Part shown: positions 7,572-14,497 of the stretch, one piece after another | How positions within the stretch are numbered: position 1 is the first letter of the stretch | Layout: each line of letters opens with the position of its first letter | NCBI GenBank assembly: GCA_964487195.1 | Contig: CAZAPV010000019.1 | Location: forward strand, 1-17,856 | From: CAZAPV01 sp964487195 | GTDB lineage: Bacteria > Patescibacteriota > Patescibacteriia > SG8-24 | Direction of reading: 5' to 3' | Length of the DNA: 17,856 nucleotides | Position numbers and translations under genes: made by a program | Notes under the pieces: model-generated | Told to the model about the DNA's origin: nothing | The model's input: the letters and a program-made list of their open reading frames with translations, nothing else | Databases searched by the model: none

Positions 7572-8144
7572 ATGGCTCCTCTGCGCATCGGCATCGATCT
7601 CGACGGCGTGATCATCGACCACCGCGAGCACAAGCAGCGCCTCGCGAGCGGGTATGGTTTTGCGCTCGAGCCGTGGCAGACGAACTCGAACGTGATGGGA
7701 CAGTACGTCCCCGACGACATCTATCAGGCGATCCAGGAACCGCTTTACATGCAGATGACGCTCGAGGCGCCGGCGGTCGCGGGCGCGCTCGAACAGCTCG
7801 CGGCGCTCGCCGCGGAAACGTACATCATCTCCGCGCGGCGGCCGCACACCGTGCGCTACGCGCAGGACTGGCTCGCCCGGCATCGCGTCTACGATCTCGT
7901 CCCGGCAGAGCGCATCTATTTCTGCGGCGGCGACGATGAGAAACGCGGTTACTGCGAACGGCTCGGGATCCACGTCTTCCTCGACGACAAGGTGAAAGTG
8001 CTCGACGCGCTTCCTGGAAAGACCAAGCGCGTGTTGTTTGACGAAGATGACGTCGCGAAGCGATTGAACATCGAGGAACGGCTCGACATCGCCAGAAGCT
8101 GGCCGGAGTTTTCCGCTTATCTCGCGGAGGCGTACCGTCCGTGA
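7572..8144 (+). CDS. HAD-superfamily phosphatase, 5'(3')-deoxyribonucleotidase-like
   Basis: The 190-residue protein shows the HAD motifs in order: motif I DLDGVIID with D9 (nucleophile) and D11, motif II ISARRP with S87, motif III lysine probably K124 (DDEKRGYC), and motif IV FLDDK with D138-D139. Size, fold order and the short all-helical cap between motifs I and II fit the NT5C/YqfW group, which dephosphorylates nucleoside monophosphates. Some relatives act on other phosphates, so the substrate is not certain. It is cytoplasmic with no signal peptide. No convincing Shine-Dalgarno precedes the ATG, and the leader is short. Together with the HD hydrolase and P-loop kinase-like protein it forms a plausible nucleotide salvage or pool-control group. 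Confidence 0.75.
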   Translation: MAPLRIGIDLDGVIIDHREHKQRLASGYGFALEPWQTNSNVMGQYVPDDIYQAIQEPLYMQMTLEAPAVAGALEQLAALAAETYIISARRPHTVRYAQDWLARHRVYDLVPAERIYFCGGDDEKRGYCERLGIHVFLDDKVKVLDALPGKTKRVLFDEDDVAKRLNIEERLDIARSWPEFSAYLAEAYRP

Positions 8145-8162
8145 GGTGTGGATAGATCAAAA

Positions 8163-8191
8163 TAGACCGGACGTCGATTTTTTGCTATACT
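8163..8191 (+). promoter_or_regulatory. Extended -10 promoter, apparently giving a leaderless transcript
   Basis: TATACT (8186-8191) is preceded by TGC (extended -10), and 17 nt upstream lies TAGACC (8163-8168, 4 of 6 to -35). Only six bases (8192-8197) separate the -10 box from the GTG start at 8198. The transcript would therefore begin on, or one base before, the start codon. It drives the surface-protein cluster. Confidence 0.65.
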
Positions 8192-8197
8192 ACAGTA

Positions 8198-8713
8198 GTG
8201 AAAATCTCCAAAGCGCTCATCGTTAAAATAAGCATCTCGATCGCGGTCGGGCTTTTGGCGTTTTCCGCGGCGTCTGCGAGCAATACGGCGACGGTGACGG
8301 CGACCGTGACGGTGCAAAACATCTCCGTGACCGTGAGCGACGGCTCGATCAGTTACGGCACGCTCGCTTCGAACACCTCGGAGGGGACGAACACTTCCGA
8401 TCTGAACGATACGCAGACCGCGACCAACAACGGCAACATTGCCGAAGACTTCAACATCAAAGGGCAGGATTCCGCCAACTGGACGCTCGCCGCGACTACC
8501 GCATCGGACCAATACGTCCATAAATTCTGCACGGATACCTGCGACACGCCGCCGACCAACTACACCGCGCTCACGACCAGTTACGCGACGCTCGGCACGA
8601 ACGTCGCGACGAGCGGCACGCAGACGTTCGATCTCCGAATCACGACCCCGAATCCTTCCACGGTGTATACGCAGCAATCCGTGGACGTCGTGGTGCAGGC
8701 GGTTGCCCACTAA
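8198..8713 (+). CDS. Small secreted Thr/Ser-rich beta-protein (WxL/TasA-like surface protein)
   Basis: The 171-residue precursor has a classic signal peptide (MKISK, then a hydrophobic core, likely cleaved after AASA near residue 27). The mature part is very rich in Thr, Ser, Asn and Ala and reads as alternating beta strands (TATVTATVTVQNISVTV). There is no WxL motif or C-terminal anchor, so it is probably released or bound to the surface by partners. CPR genomes often carry similar small beta-proteins that resemble WxL or TasA/CalY-type fibre subunits; the exact family is from memory. Two close cysteines (C111, C115) could form a disulphide. The start is GTG, since no other start codon keeps the signal peptide. 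It probably sits at the very 5' end of the mRNA, so initiation is likely leaderless. It heads the surface cluster. Confidence 0.72.
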   Translation: MKISKALIVKISISIAVGLLAFSAASASNTATVTATVTVQNISVTVSDGSISYGTLASNTSEGTNTSDLNDTQTATNNGNIAEDFNIKGQDSANWTLAATTASDQYVHKFCTDTCDTPPTNYTALTTSYATLGTNVATSGTQTFDLRITTPNPSTVYTQQSVDVVVQAVAH

Positions 8714-8716
8714 CCG

Positions 8717-9319
8717 ATGCGGCCGTCCTCAAAATTGTTTTCGATGATCGCGCTGGCGTGTCTTCTCGCGCCGGCAGCGTCGTTCGCCGCGATCGGCGTC
8801 GGTGTCGGCGCCGGTAAATTGGCGGTAACCGAAAAACTGAAGCCGGGACAGATCTACGAACTGCCGCCGCTCCCGGTGCTCAACACCGGCGACGAGCCGG
8901 CGGAGTACGGCATCTCGATCGAGTACCATCAGGATCAGGCGCAGCTGCAGCCGCCGCGGGACTGGTTCCGTTTCGATCCGGCGACGTTCCATCTCGATCC
9001 GCAGCAATCGCAGGCCGTCAGCGTCACGCTCACCGTGCCGATCAACGCCGTGCCAGGCGATTATTTCTCCTATGTCGAAGCGCACCCGATCAAGAGCGAC
9101 GTCGCAGGGGTGACCAGCATCGGGATCGCCGCCGCGGCGAAGCTGTATTTCACGGTGAGTCCGGCGAATGTGTTCCAGGGAGCGTATTACCGGATCGCGT
9201 CCCTCATGAACCGCTATTCGCCGTGGACGTACGGCGCGCTCGGCGTGATCGCCGCCGCGATACTGCTGTCGATTCTCAGCAAATTCTTCAGCTTCAGCGT
9301 CGGCATCAAGAAAAAGTGA
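8717..9319 (+). CDS. Membrane-anchored DUF916/WxL-interacting-like beta-sandwich protein
   Basis: This 200-residue protein has a signal peptide (1-24, ending ASFA), one extracytoplasmic domain (about 26-148) and a transmembrane helix (about 172-190) with a basic tail (GIKKK). That topology places the domain outside the cell. The domain pattern is LKPGQIYELPPLPVLNTGDEPAEYGI...QSQAVSVTLTVPINAVPGDYFSYVEA. It resembles DUF916 and chaperone-like beta-sandwich proteins, which in Firmicutes are encoded beside WxL proteins and hold them at the wall. Here it follows the small beta-protein by only 3 nt, so the two may work as a pair. No Shine-Dalgarno is seen. Identity at family level is likely; the binding role is inference. 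Confidence 0.7.
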   Translation: MRPSSKLFSMIALACLLAPAASFAAIGVGVGAGKLAVTEKLKPGQIYELPPLPVLNTGDEPAEYGISIEYHQDQAQLQPPRDWFRFDPATFHLDPQQSQAVSVTLTVPINAVPGDYFSYVEAHPIKSDVAGVTSIGIAAAAKLYFTVSPANVFQGAYYRIASLMNRYSPWTYGALGVIAAAILLSILSKFFSFSVGIKKK

Positions 9320-9335
9320 CGCTGAACGGGAATGC

Positions 9336-10832
9336 ATGAAACGCCTTTGCACCATCATCGTGGCTCTCGGCGTTCCGCTCCTGATCGGCAGCGCGTTTTT
9401 TATTTTTCGGCAGCCGCTCTTCGCCGCATCCGCGGTCGTGACCGCGACCGCAAGCACGTCCATCTGCGGGGACGGACACAAGGATATCGGCGAACAGTGC
9501 GACCATAGCGATCTCGGCGGGAATGCGTGCACGGACTTCGAGTACAGCGGCGGGACGCTTAGCTGCACCGTCGCCTGTGAATTTGAGTTCGCATCCTGCA
9601 CGACGGCGGCGGCGGCGACCGCGACCCAGGTATTTTCCACGGACACCGGCGGCAGCATCACGGTTTCGGGTACGGACGGGCATTCGACTTCGGTGACCGT
9701 GCCGGAAAATTTCGCTTCGGAGGATCTGGAACTCAATATGCTTCTGTATGCGAACAGCGCGATCGCGCCGTCGCAGCCCGCCCCGTCCGGAAAAAGTTTC
9801 ATCGGCGACGTCCTCGACGCCACGTTTATCGACGCGAACGGCGACATCGTCTCGAGCGTTTTGGAGCCGGTGACGATCACGCTTCGCTACACCGACAGCG
9901 ACGTCCAGGGAATCGATCTCACCACGCTCGCGGCGTATCGTCGGGAAAGCGCGGACACCGCGTGGCATCTCATCTCCGGCAGCACGGTCGATACCGCCAA
10001 TAACCGCGTGACGTTCGTCACCGACACGTTCAGCTTCTTTACGATTTTTGGCAGCCCGAAAACCTCCGGTGGTGGCGGTGGCGGCGGCGGTGGCGGCGGC
10101 GGGGGGAACGTCACGAGCGTCGTCTATTTCAGCGGGCGCGCGTACCCTTCGAGCACCGTGACGTTACTCAAGGATGGGCAAATCGCCGCGCAGACCGTCG
10201 CCGATCCGGGCGCGAACTTTTCGATCACGGTGAATCTTCAGACCGCCGGCTCCTACATCTTTACGTTGTATTCGGAAGACGCAAACGGCAACCGCTCATC
10301 GCTGCAGTCGTTCCCTGTCACCGTCACCGAAGGGACCACGATCAGGATCGGCGATATCTTCATCGCTCCGACGCTCGCGCTCGACAAGACCGAGGTGAAA
10401 CAGGGCGACACGATCGCAATCTTCGGCCAGACGGCGCCGCAGAGCGACGTGACGATCGCGGTCGGTTCGGCGCAGGAGAGTTTCGCGACGGTGCCTGCCG
10501 ATCCGAACGGCATCTATCTTTATAATTTCGACACCGCGCCGCTCGAGATCGGGTCGCACAGCGCGAAATCGAAATCCGCGTTGGCCGGCGCGATCAGTCC
10601 GTATAGCGATCCGGTGGCGTTCCAGGTCGGGACGGTCAGCGTTCCCGTGGCACAACCGAAACCGCTTCGGAAAGGCGATCTCAATGGCGACGGCAAGGTG
10701 AACCTGATCGATTTCTCCATCCTCGCGTATTGGTACAAACGGCCGTCCCCGCCGCCCGCCGACGATCTGAACGGGGACGGGAAGATCGATCTCGTCGACT
10801 TCAGTATCCTCGCTTACTATTGGACCGGCTGA
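9336..10832 (+). CDS. Secreted multidomain protein with C-terminal type I dockerin
   Basis: The 498-residue protein starts with a signal peptide or anchor helix (about 6-30). A six-cysteine module follows (C44, 55, 65, 77, 81, 88; CGDGHKDIGEQCD resembles DUF4215-type repeats). Then come a ZU5/Ig-like beta region (about 100-240), a run of 13 glycines (245-257), and two Ig-like domains (about 260-345 and 346-435). The C-terminus (about 447-498) is a complete type I dockerin made of two calcium loops, DLNGDGKVNLID (from D448) and DLNGDGKIDLVD (from D477). Each has Asp/Asn at positions 1, 3, 5, 9 and 12 and is followed by nearly the same helix, DFSILAYWY / DFSILAYYW. Dockerins bind cohesins in a calcium-dependent way, and two cohesin genes follow directly. 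No catalytic domain is seen, so this looks like an adhesin or structural component rather than an enzyme. Confidence 0.85.
   Translation: MKRLCTIIVALGVPLLIGSAFFIFRQPLFAASAVVTATASTSICGDGHKDIGEQCDHSDLGGNACTDFEYSGGTLSCTVACEFEFASCTTAAAATATQVFSTDTGGSITVSGTDGHSTSVTVPENFASEDLELNMLLYANSAIAPSQPAPSGKSFIGDVLDATFIDANGDIVSSVLEPVTITLRYTDSDVQGIDLTTLAAYRRESADTAWHLISGSTVDTANNRVTFVTDTFSFFTIFGSPKTSGGGGGGGGGGGGGNVTSVVYFSGRAYPSSTVTLLKDGQIAAQTVADPGANFSITVNLQTAGSYIFTLYSEDANGNRSSLQSFPVTVTEGTTIRIGDIFIAPTLALDKTEVKQGDTIAIFGQTAPQSDVTIAVGSAQESFATVPADPNGIYLYNFDTAPLEIGSHSAKSKSALAGAISPYSDPVAFQVGTVSVPVAQPKPLRKGDLNGDGKVNLIDFSILAYWYKRPSPPPADDLNGDGKIDLVDFSILAYYWTG
10068..10106 (+). repeat. Gly-codon repeat encoding 13 consecutive glycines
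   Basis: Thirteen GGN codons (GGT, GGC and GGG mixed) encode a pure glycine linker between the N-terminal beta region and the Ig-like domains of the dockerin protein. The mixed codons argue for selection on the protein rather than simple slippage, although G-rich tracts are prone to length change. Confidence 0.9.
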
Positions 10833-10839
10833 CCCGTCT

Positions 10840-11754
10840 ATGCGCAACGCGCTCTCGCGGACAATCGCATCAACCGCCGTGCTCGCCGCGCTGCTCGCCG
10901 CCGCGCCGGCGTTTGCCGCGCAGCTCTCGTTCGAATCGTCGAATCCCGCGCCGGCGGTCGGCGAACGATTTTCCGTCGCCGTCCTTCTCGACACGCAGGG
11001 CGACGAGATCAACGCGGATGGCGGTTCGGTGACGTTCCCTGGCGATCTCGTCGAGTTCCTCGGCGCGAGCGACGCCGGATCGATCGTCTCGTTCTGGATC
11101 GAGCCGCCCGCGCTGCGCGGCGGCGTCGTGACGTTTTCGGGAATCACGCCCGGCGCGTTCAACGGACATCGGGGATTGCTGTTTACGCTGGAGTTCCGGG
11201 CGAAGAAAGCGGGAGCGGGGATGATCGGCATCGTTGACGCCAAAACGTTGCGCAACGACGGCACCGGGATGAGCGCGTCGGTCGTCGTTTCATCGCTTTC
11301 GTTGCGCGTGTCGCCCCCGGCAGCCGCGCCATCGCCGTCCGTTCCTGTAGCGCCGACCGTCGCTGATCGCCAGCCGCCGGAACCGTTCACGCCGGAGATC
11401 GGCCGCGATCCGAACGTTTTTGACGGGCAATGGTTCGTGGCGTTCGCGACCGAAGATAAGGGTTCCGGCATGAGCGGCTACGAGGTGAAGGAATCGCGCA
11501 GCAGGATTTTCGCATGGCTCGTGCCGTGGAAGCCGGCGTCCACCCCGTATCTGCTCGCCGATCAGGAGCTGCAAAGCTACGTCTTCGTGAAAGCGGTCGA
11601 TCGCGCAGGCAACGAGCGCGTGGCGATGCTCGCTCCGGCGCACGCCGTGCCGTGGTATGAGCGCGACGCGGTTTGGGGTATACTTTTGGGAGCAGCGGTG
11701 CTATGGTTCGCAACTTTTTTACGAAAGAAGGGTTCACGGCGAAGGTCATCGTAA
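10840..11754 (+). CDS. Cohesin-domain protein 1, C-terminally membrane-anchored
   Basis: The 304-residue protein has a signal peptide (1-26, ending AFA), a cohesin-like domain (about 28-157), a Pro/Ala linker, an Ig-like domain (about 180-268, ending KAVDRAGNERV), and a transmembrane helix (about 277-293) with a basic tail (RKKGSRRRSS). The cohesin region shows the usual beta pattern: NPAPAVGERFSVAVLLDT, then GSIVSFWIEPP, VVTFSGITPGAFNGHRGLLFTLEFRAKKAG. Its domain would sit outside the membrane and could hold the dockerin protein encoded just upstream. The start is 7 nt after that gene's stop. I see no Shine-Dalgarno. The cohesin call rests on fold-like sequence pattern, which is weak between families, plus the adjacent dockerin. 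Confidence 0.78.
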   Translation: MRNALSRTIASTAVLAALLAAAPAFAAQLSFESSNPAPAVGERFSVAVLLDTQGDEINADGGSVTFPGDLVEFLGASDAGSIVSFWIEPPALRGGVVTFSGITPGAFNGHRGLLFTLEFRAKKAGAGMIGIVDAKTLRNDGTGMSASVVVSSLSLRVSPPAAAPSPSVPVAPTVADRQPPEPFTPEIGRDPNVFDGQWFVAFATEDKGSGMSGYEVKESRSRIFAWLVPWKPASTPYLLADQELQSYVFVKAVDRAGNERVAMLAPAHAVPWYERDAVWGILLGAAVLWFATFLRKKGSRRRSS

Positions 11755-12983
11755 GCGCGGCCGCGCTCGCCGCATTGTTGCTGCCGTCCGTCGCCTCCGC
11801 GGCGACACTGTCGGTGTCACCGTCCTCCGGCTCGTACGCCGTCGGACGGACATTTTCGGTGAGCATCGGCGTCTCGAGCGTCGATCAGGCGATGAACGCC
11901 GCGTCCGGCGTCCTCTCTTTTCCGGCGAATAAACTGGAAGTGGTCTCCATTTCGAAAACCGGTTCGATATTTTCGTTGTGGGTGCAGGAGCCGTCGTTTT
12001 CCAATACCGCAGGCACGGTGTCGTTCGCCGGGATCGTGCTGAACCCCGGATTCACCGGCACGTATGGCCGCATCCTCTCCGTCAGTTTCCGTGCAAAGGC
12101 GACCGGAAGCGCGACCCTTTCGTTTTCGTCCACGTCGGTGCTCGCCAATGACGGCAACGGGACGAACATTCTGACGAAGACGAGCGGAGCGACGTTTACG
12201 ATCGTCGCGGCGACGCCTCCGCCGCCCGCGCCGGCACCGCAACCCGCGCCGGCGCCCGCGCCGCCTCCTGCGCCGTCCGGACCTGCAGTGAAAGGATTCG
12301 ACATCCGTCCGGTGCCGAGGGAAGATCCGACCGATCCGCACGTCGCGTTCATTTTTTCGACGACGCCGGTCGATGCCGTCGTGGATCATTATGAGATTCA
12401 GATCGACAGCGGCGCGAAGATCATCTGGATCGATGACGGCACGCACGCGTATCTGACGCCCGCCATGAGCGCGGGCAGGCACGTGATCGTCGTGAACGCC
12501 ATCGACAAGGCGGGGAACGGGTTCGCCGCCTCGGCCGGCTTCGCCGTGCAGAGCATCCAGCTGCCGGTGTTCACCGCCTATCCGCGCGAATTGCGCGCGG
12601 GCGAGCCGCTCGTGATCGAGGGGACGACCTATCCCGGCGCCCAGGTCCGCCTGTGGCTGCAGAAGGGCGATGAGGCGCCGACGGAACATGCGGTGCTGGC
12701 TGATGCCGTTGGCGTCTTCGCATTCACCGATAACGAGGCGTTCTCCGCCGGTACGTACTACGTCTGGGCGCAGGTGACCGATTCCCGGGGCGCGACGAGC
12801 GCGCCGACCGACAAGATCGCCATCCGCGTCGTCCAGCCGTCGCTGCTGCAAGACGTCCTGTCGTGGATGGCGAAGCCGATGCCGTTCGGATTCGGCCTGC
12901 TGTTCATCGTCATCGTGCTGTTGCAGCTGATCATTTTGTGGCGCATGCGTCGGAACGGTTCGTCAAAAAGAGTGAAAGCGTGA
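11703..12983 (+). CDS. Cohesin-domain protein 2, C-terminally membrane-anchored
   Basis: This 426-residue paralogue of the preceding protein has a signal peptide (about 1-33, ending ASA), a cohesin-like domain (about 35-168), a Pro/Ala-rich linker (171-193), two Ig-like domains (about 197-285 and 286-377) and a membrane helix (about 395-413) with a basic tail (RMRRNGSSKRVKA). Its cohesin shares the order GSIFSLWVQEP, GTVSFAGIVLNPGFTGTYGRILSVSFRAKATG with protein 1. The second Ig-like part (IEGTTYPGAQVRLWLQKG) resembles the Ig-like part of the dockerin protein. The ATG at 11703 overlaps the end of gene 1 by 52 nt. An in-frame TTG at 11673 would add ten residues before the signal peptide and is less likely. 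Overlap indicates translational coupling and coordinated dosage of both cohesins. Confidence 0.8.
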   Translation: MVRNFFTKEGFTAKVIVSAAALAALLLPSVASAATLSVSPSSGSYAVGRTFSVSIGVSSVDQAMNAASGVLSFPANKLEVVSISKTGSIFSLWVQEPSFSNTAGTVSFAGIVLNPGFTGTYGRILSVSFRAKATGSATLSFSSTSVLANDGNGTNILTKTSGATFTIVAATPPPPAPAPQPAPAPAPPPAPSGPAVKGFDIRPVPREDPTDPHVAFIFSTTPVDAVVDHYEIQIDSGAKIIWIDDGTHAYLTPAMSAGRHVIVVNAIDKAGNGFAASAGFAVQSIQLPVFTAYPRELRAGEPLVIEGTTYPGAQVRLWLQKGDEAPTEHAVLADAVGVFAFTDNEAFSAGTYYVWAQVTDSRGATSAPTDKIAIRVVQPSLLQDVLSWMAKPMPFGFGLLFIVIVLLQLIILWRMRRNGSSKRVKA

Positions 12984-13003
12984 CAAACGCGGCGGGATGG
13001 TGT

Positions 13004-13011
13004 AGAAAGGG
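13004..13011 (+). promoter_or_regulatory. Shine-Dalgarno site fixing the mnmA start
   Basis: AGAAAGGG ends 9 nt before the ATG at 13021. It supports that start over the in-frame TTG at 13012, which would directly abut the site. Confidence 0.7.
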
Positions 13012-13020
13012 TTGTTCCCT

Positions 13021-14103
13021 ATGGCCAAGCCCGCGAAGAAAATTTATGTTGCGATGAGCGGCGGGGTCGATTCAAGCGTCGCCGCCGCGCTGCTCGTGCG
13101 CGAAGGCCATGACGTGGTCGGCGCGTTCATGAAGAATTGGTCCGACGAGGAGGATCCGTGCTCCGGCGAGAGCGGTTGGAAAGCCGAGCGGCAGGACGCG
13201 CTGCGCGTCGCCGCGACGCTCGGCATCCCGTTCGAGACGTTCGACTTCGAAAAGGAGTATCGCGAGCGCGTCGTCGGTTACATGGTGCGCGAATACGCTG
13301 CGGGCCGCACGCCGAATCCGGACGTCATGTGCAACAAGCGCGTGAAGTTCGACCTGTTTCTCGCTGCCGCCCGCGAACGCGGCGCACAGATGATCGCGAC
13401 CGGCCACTACGCGCGCGTCGAGCGCGACAGCGACGGCCGCACGGCGCTGCTCGCCGGCACCGATCCGAACAAAGATCAGTCCTACTTCCTCCATCAGCTT
13501 TCGCAGGAGCAGCTTTCGGCGACGTTGTTTCCAATCGGCCACATGCTGAAATCCGAAGTCCGCCGTCTCGCCCGGGAGTTCGGCCTGCCGACCGCGGCGA
13601 AGAAGGACAGCCAGGGGATCTGCTTCGTCGGCAAGGTGGACCTGCGCGAATTTTTGGCGGATAAAATCGCCGGACGGCCAGGGCCGATCGTCACGACGAC
13701 CGGCCGCACCGTCGGCATCCATCAAGGGATCGCACCGTACACGATCGGCCAGCGGCACGGGATGGGGATCGGCGGAGGAGCGCCGTACTTCGTCGTCGGC
13801 AAAGACGCCGGGAAGAACGCGCTCGTCGTCGCTCCGGAGGATGACGTCACTGCGCTCCATGCGAGCGCGCTCGTCGCCGAGGACGTCCATTGGATCGCCG
13901 GCGTCGCGCCGCAGCTCCCGCTCCGTTGCCGCGCGCGCATCCGCTATCGCCAGCCGCTTCAGGATGCGACCGTGACGGCCGACGGCACCGGCGTCCACGT
14001 TGATTTCGCCAAATCCCAGCGCGCCGTCACCCCCGGCCAGTTCGCCGTCTTTTATAACGGCGACCGCTGTCTCGGCGGCGGCATCATCGCAATGCACGCT
14101 TGA
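13021..14103 (+). CDS. mnmA: tRNA-specific 2-thiouridylase MnmA
   Basis: MnmA activates U34 of tRNA-Lys, -Glu and -Gln with ATP and inserts sulphur to make 2-thiouridine, which sharpens codon reading. The 360-residue product has the N-type PP-loop SGGVDSS (13-19), the tRNA-binding and catalytic segment GRTPNPDVMCNKRVKF with C104, the second catalytic cysteine C201 in GICFVGK, and the family stretch TIGQRHGMGIGG. Length fits the family (about 360). The ATG at 13021 is set by a Shine-Dalgarno site. It follows the cohesin genes by 37 nt and is functionally unrelated to them. Sulphur must come from a cysteine desulphurase, which is not in this window. Confidence 0.96.
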   Translation: MAKPAKKIYVAMSGGVDSSVAAALLVREGHDVVGAFMKNWSDEEDPCSGESGWKAERQDALRVAATLGIPFETFDFEKEYRERVVGYMVREYAAGRTPNPDVMCNKRVKFDLFLAAARERGAQMIATGHYARVERDSDGRTALLAGTDPNKDQSYFLHQLSQEQLSATLFPIGHMLKSEVRRLAREFGLPTAAKKDSQGICFVGKVDLREFLADKIAGRPGPIVTTTGRTVGIHQGIAPYTIGQRHGMGIGGGAPYFVVGKDAGKNALVVAPEDDVTALHASALVAEDVHWIAGVAPQLPLRCRARIRYRQPLQDATVTADGTGVHVDFAKSQRAVTPGQFAVFYNGDRCLGGGIIAMHA

Positions 14104-14150
14104 CCGTTCGCAGCCGGCCCGTTACGGTGCCGGAGGTCCTTTCACACACA

Positions 14151-14158
14151 AAAGGAGG
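14151..14158 (+). promoter_or_regulatory. Strong Shine-Dalgarno site before the small membrane protein
   Basis: AAAGGAGG ends 6 nt before the ATG at 14165. It is the best ribosome binding site in the window and supports this short ORF as a real gene. Confidence 0.85.
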
Positions 14159-14164
14159 AATTGA

Positions 14165-14449
14165 ATGGTCGCCGTCCTCGGATTTCTTCTGCAGAATACG
14201 TTTCTGCTCGCGATCGGCGCGCTCATCGTGAACATGATGGCGCGGACCGCAGTCGCCGCCGGCAATATCCGCCGTGCGCGCGTTTTGGGGACGATTTCGT
14301 TCACATGCTCCGCGCTTCTCGCGGCGATCACCGGCGCGGTCGCGTTGCGATTCAGCACCGGCGGAGCGCAGATCGTCAACGCCATCTTCGCCGCGCTCTG
14401 GCTGTGGTGGGCGATCCGGGACTACCGGTTCCTTCGACTCCTCGGCTGA
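14165..14449 (+). CDS. Small three-helix membrane protein of unknown function
   Basis: I do not recognise this 94-residue protein. It is almost entirely hydrophobic, with three likely membrane helices (about 3-26, 41-62 and 68-86). The linkers are short: AAGNIRRAR carries positive charge between helices 1 and 2, and the end is RDYRFLRLLG. By the positive-inside rule this would put the loop after helix 1 in the cytoplasm. There is no catalytic motif. A strong Shine-Dalgarno before the start and an intrinsic terminator overlapping the stop argue that it is real and well expressed. It lies 61 nt after mnmA. Possible roles include a small transporter subunit or membrane-stress protein, but nothing in the sequence decides this. 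Confidence 0.75.
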   Translation: MVAVLGFLLQNTFLLAIGALIVNMMARTAVAAGNIRRARVLGTISFTCSALLAAITGAVALRFSTGGAQIVNAIFAALWLWWAIRDYRFLRLLG

Positions 14450-14485
14450 TCCCCCGAAGCCTTGTGCAAAGGGGGATTTTTTATT
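14449..14485 (+). terminator. Intrinsic terminator after the small membrane protein
   Basis: ATCCCCC (14449-14455) pairs with GGGGGAT (14471-14477) around a 15-nt loop, followed by a run of T (to about 14485). The stem starts on the last base of the stop codon. Confidence 0.88.
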
Positions 14486-14497
14486 CCATGCGCACGC

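Noticed and set aside
11679..11684. TATACT inside the end of cohesin gene 1 as promoter of cohesin gene 2
   Set aside because: No acceptable -35 hexamer at 16-18 nt and no TG extension; overlapping genes are better explained by coupled translation.
12980..13008. GTGACA-17-TAGAAA as an mnmA promoter
   Set aside because: The -10 would overlap the Shine-Dalgarno AGAAAGGG, so the transcript would lack the site that best explains the start at 13021.
14114..14133. Hairpin after mnmA as a terminator
   Set aside because: The stem CCGGC-CCG/CGG-GCCGG with a bulge is decent, but no T run follows, so it does not qualify as an intrinsic terminator.
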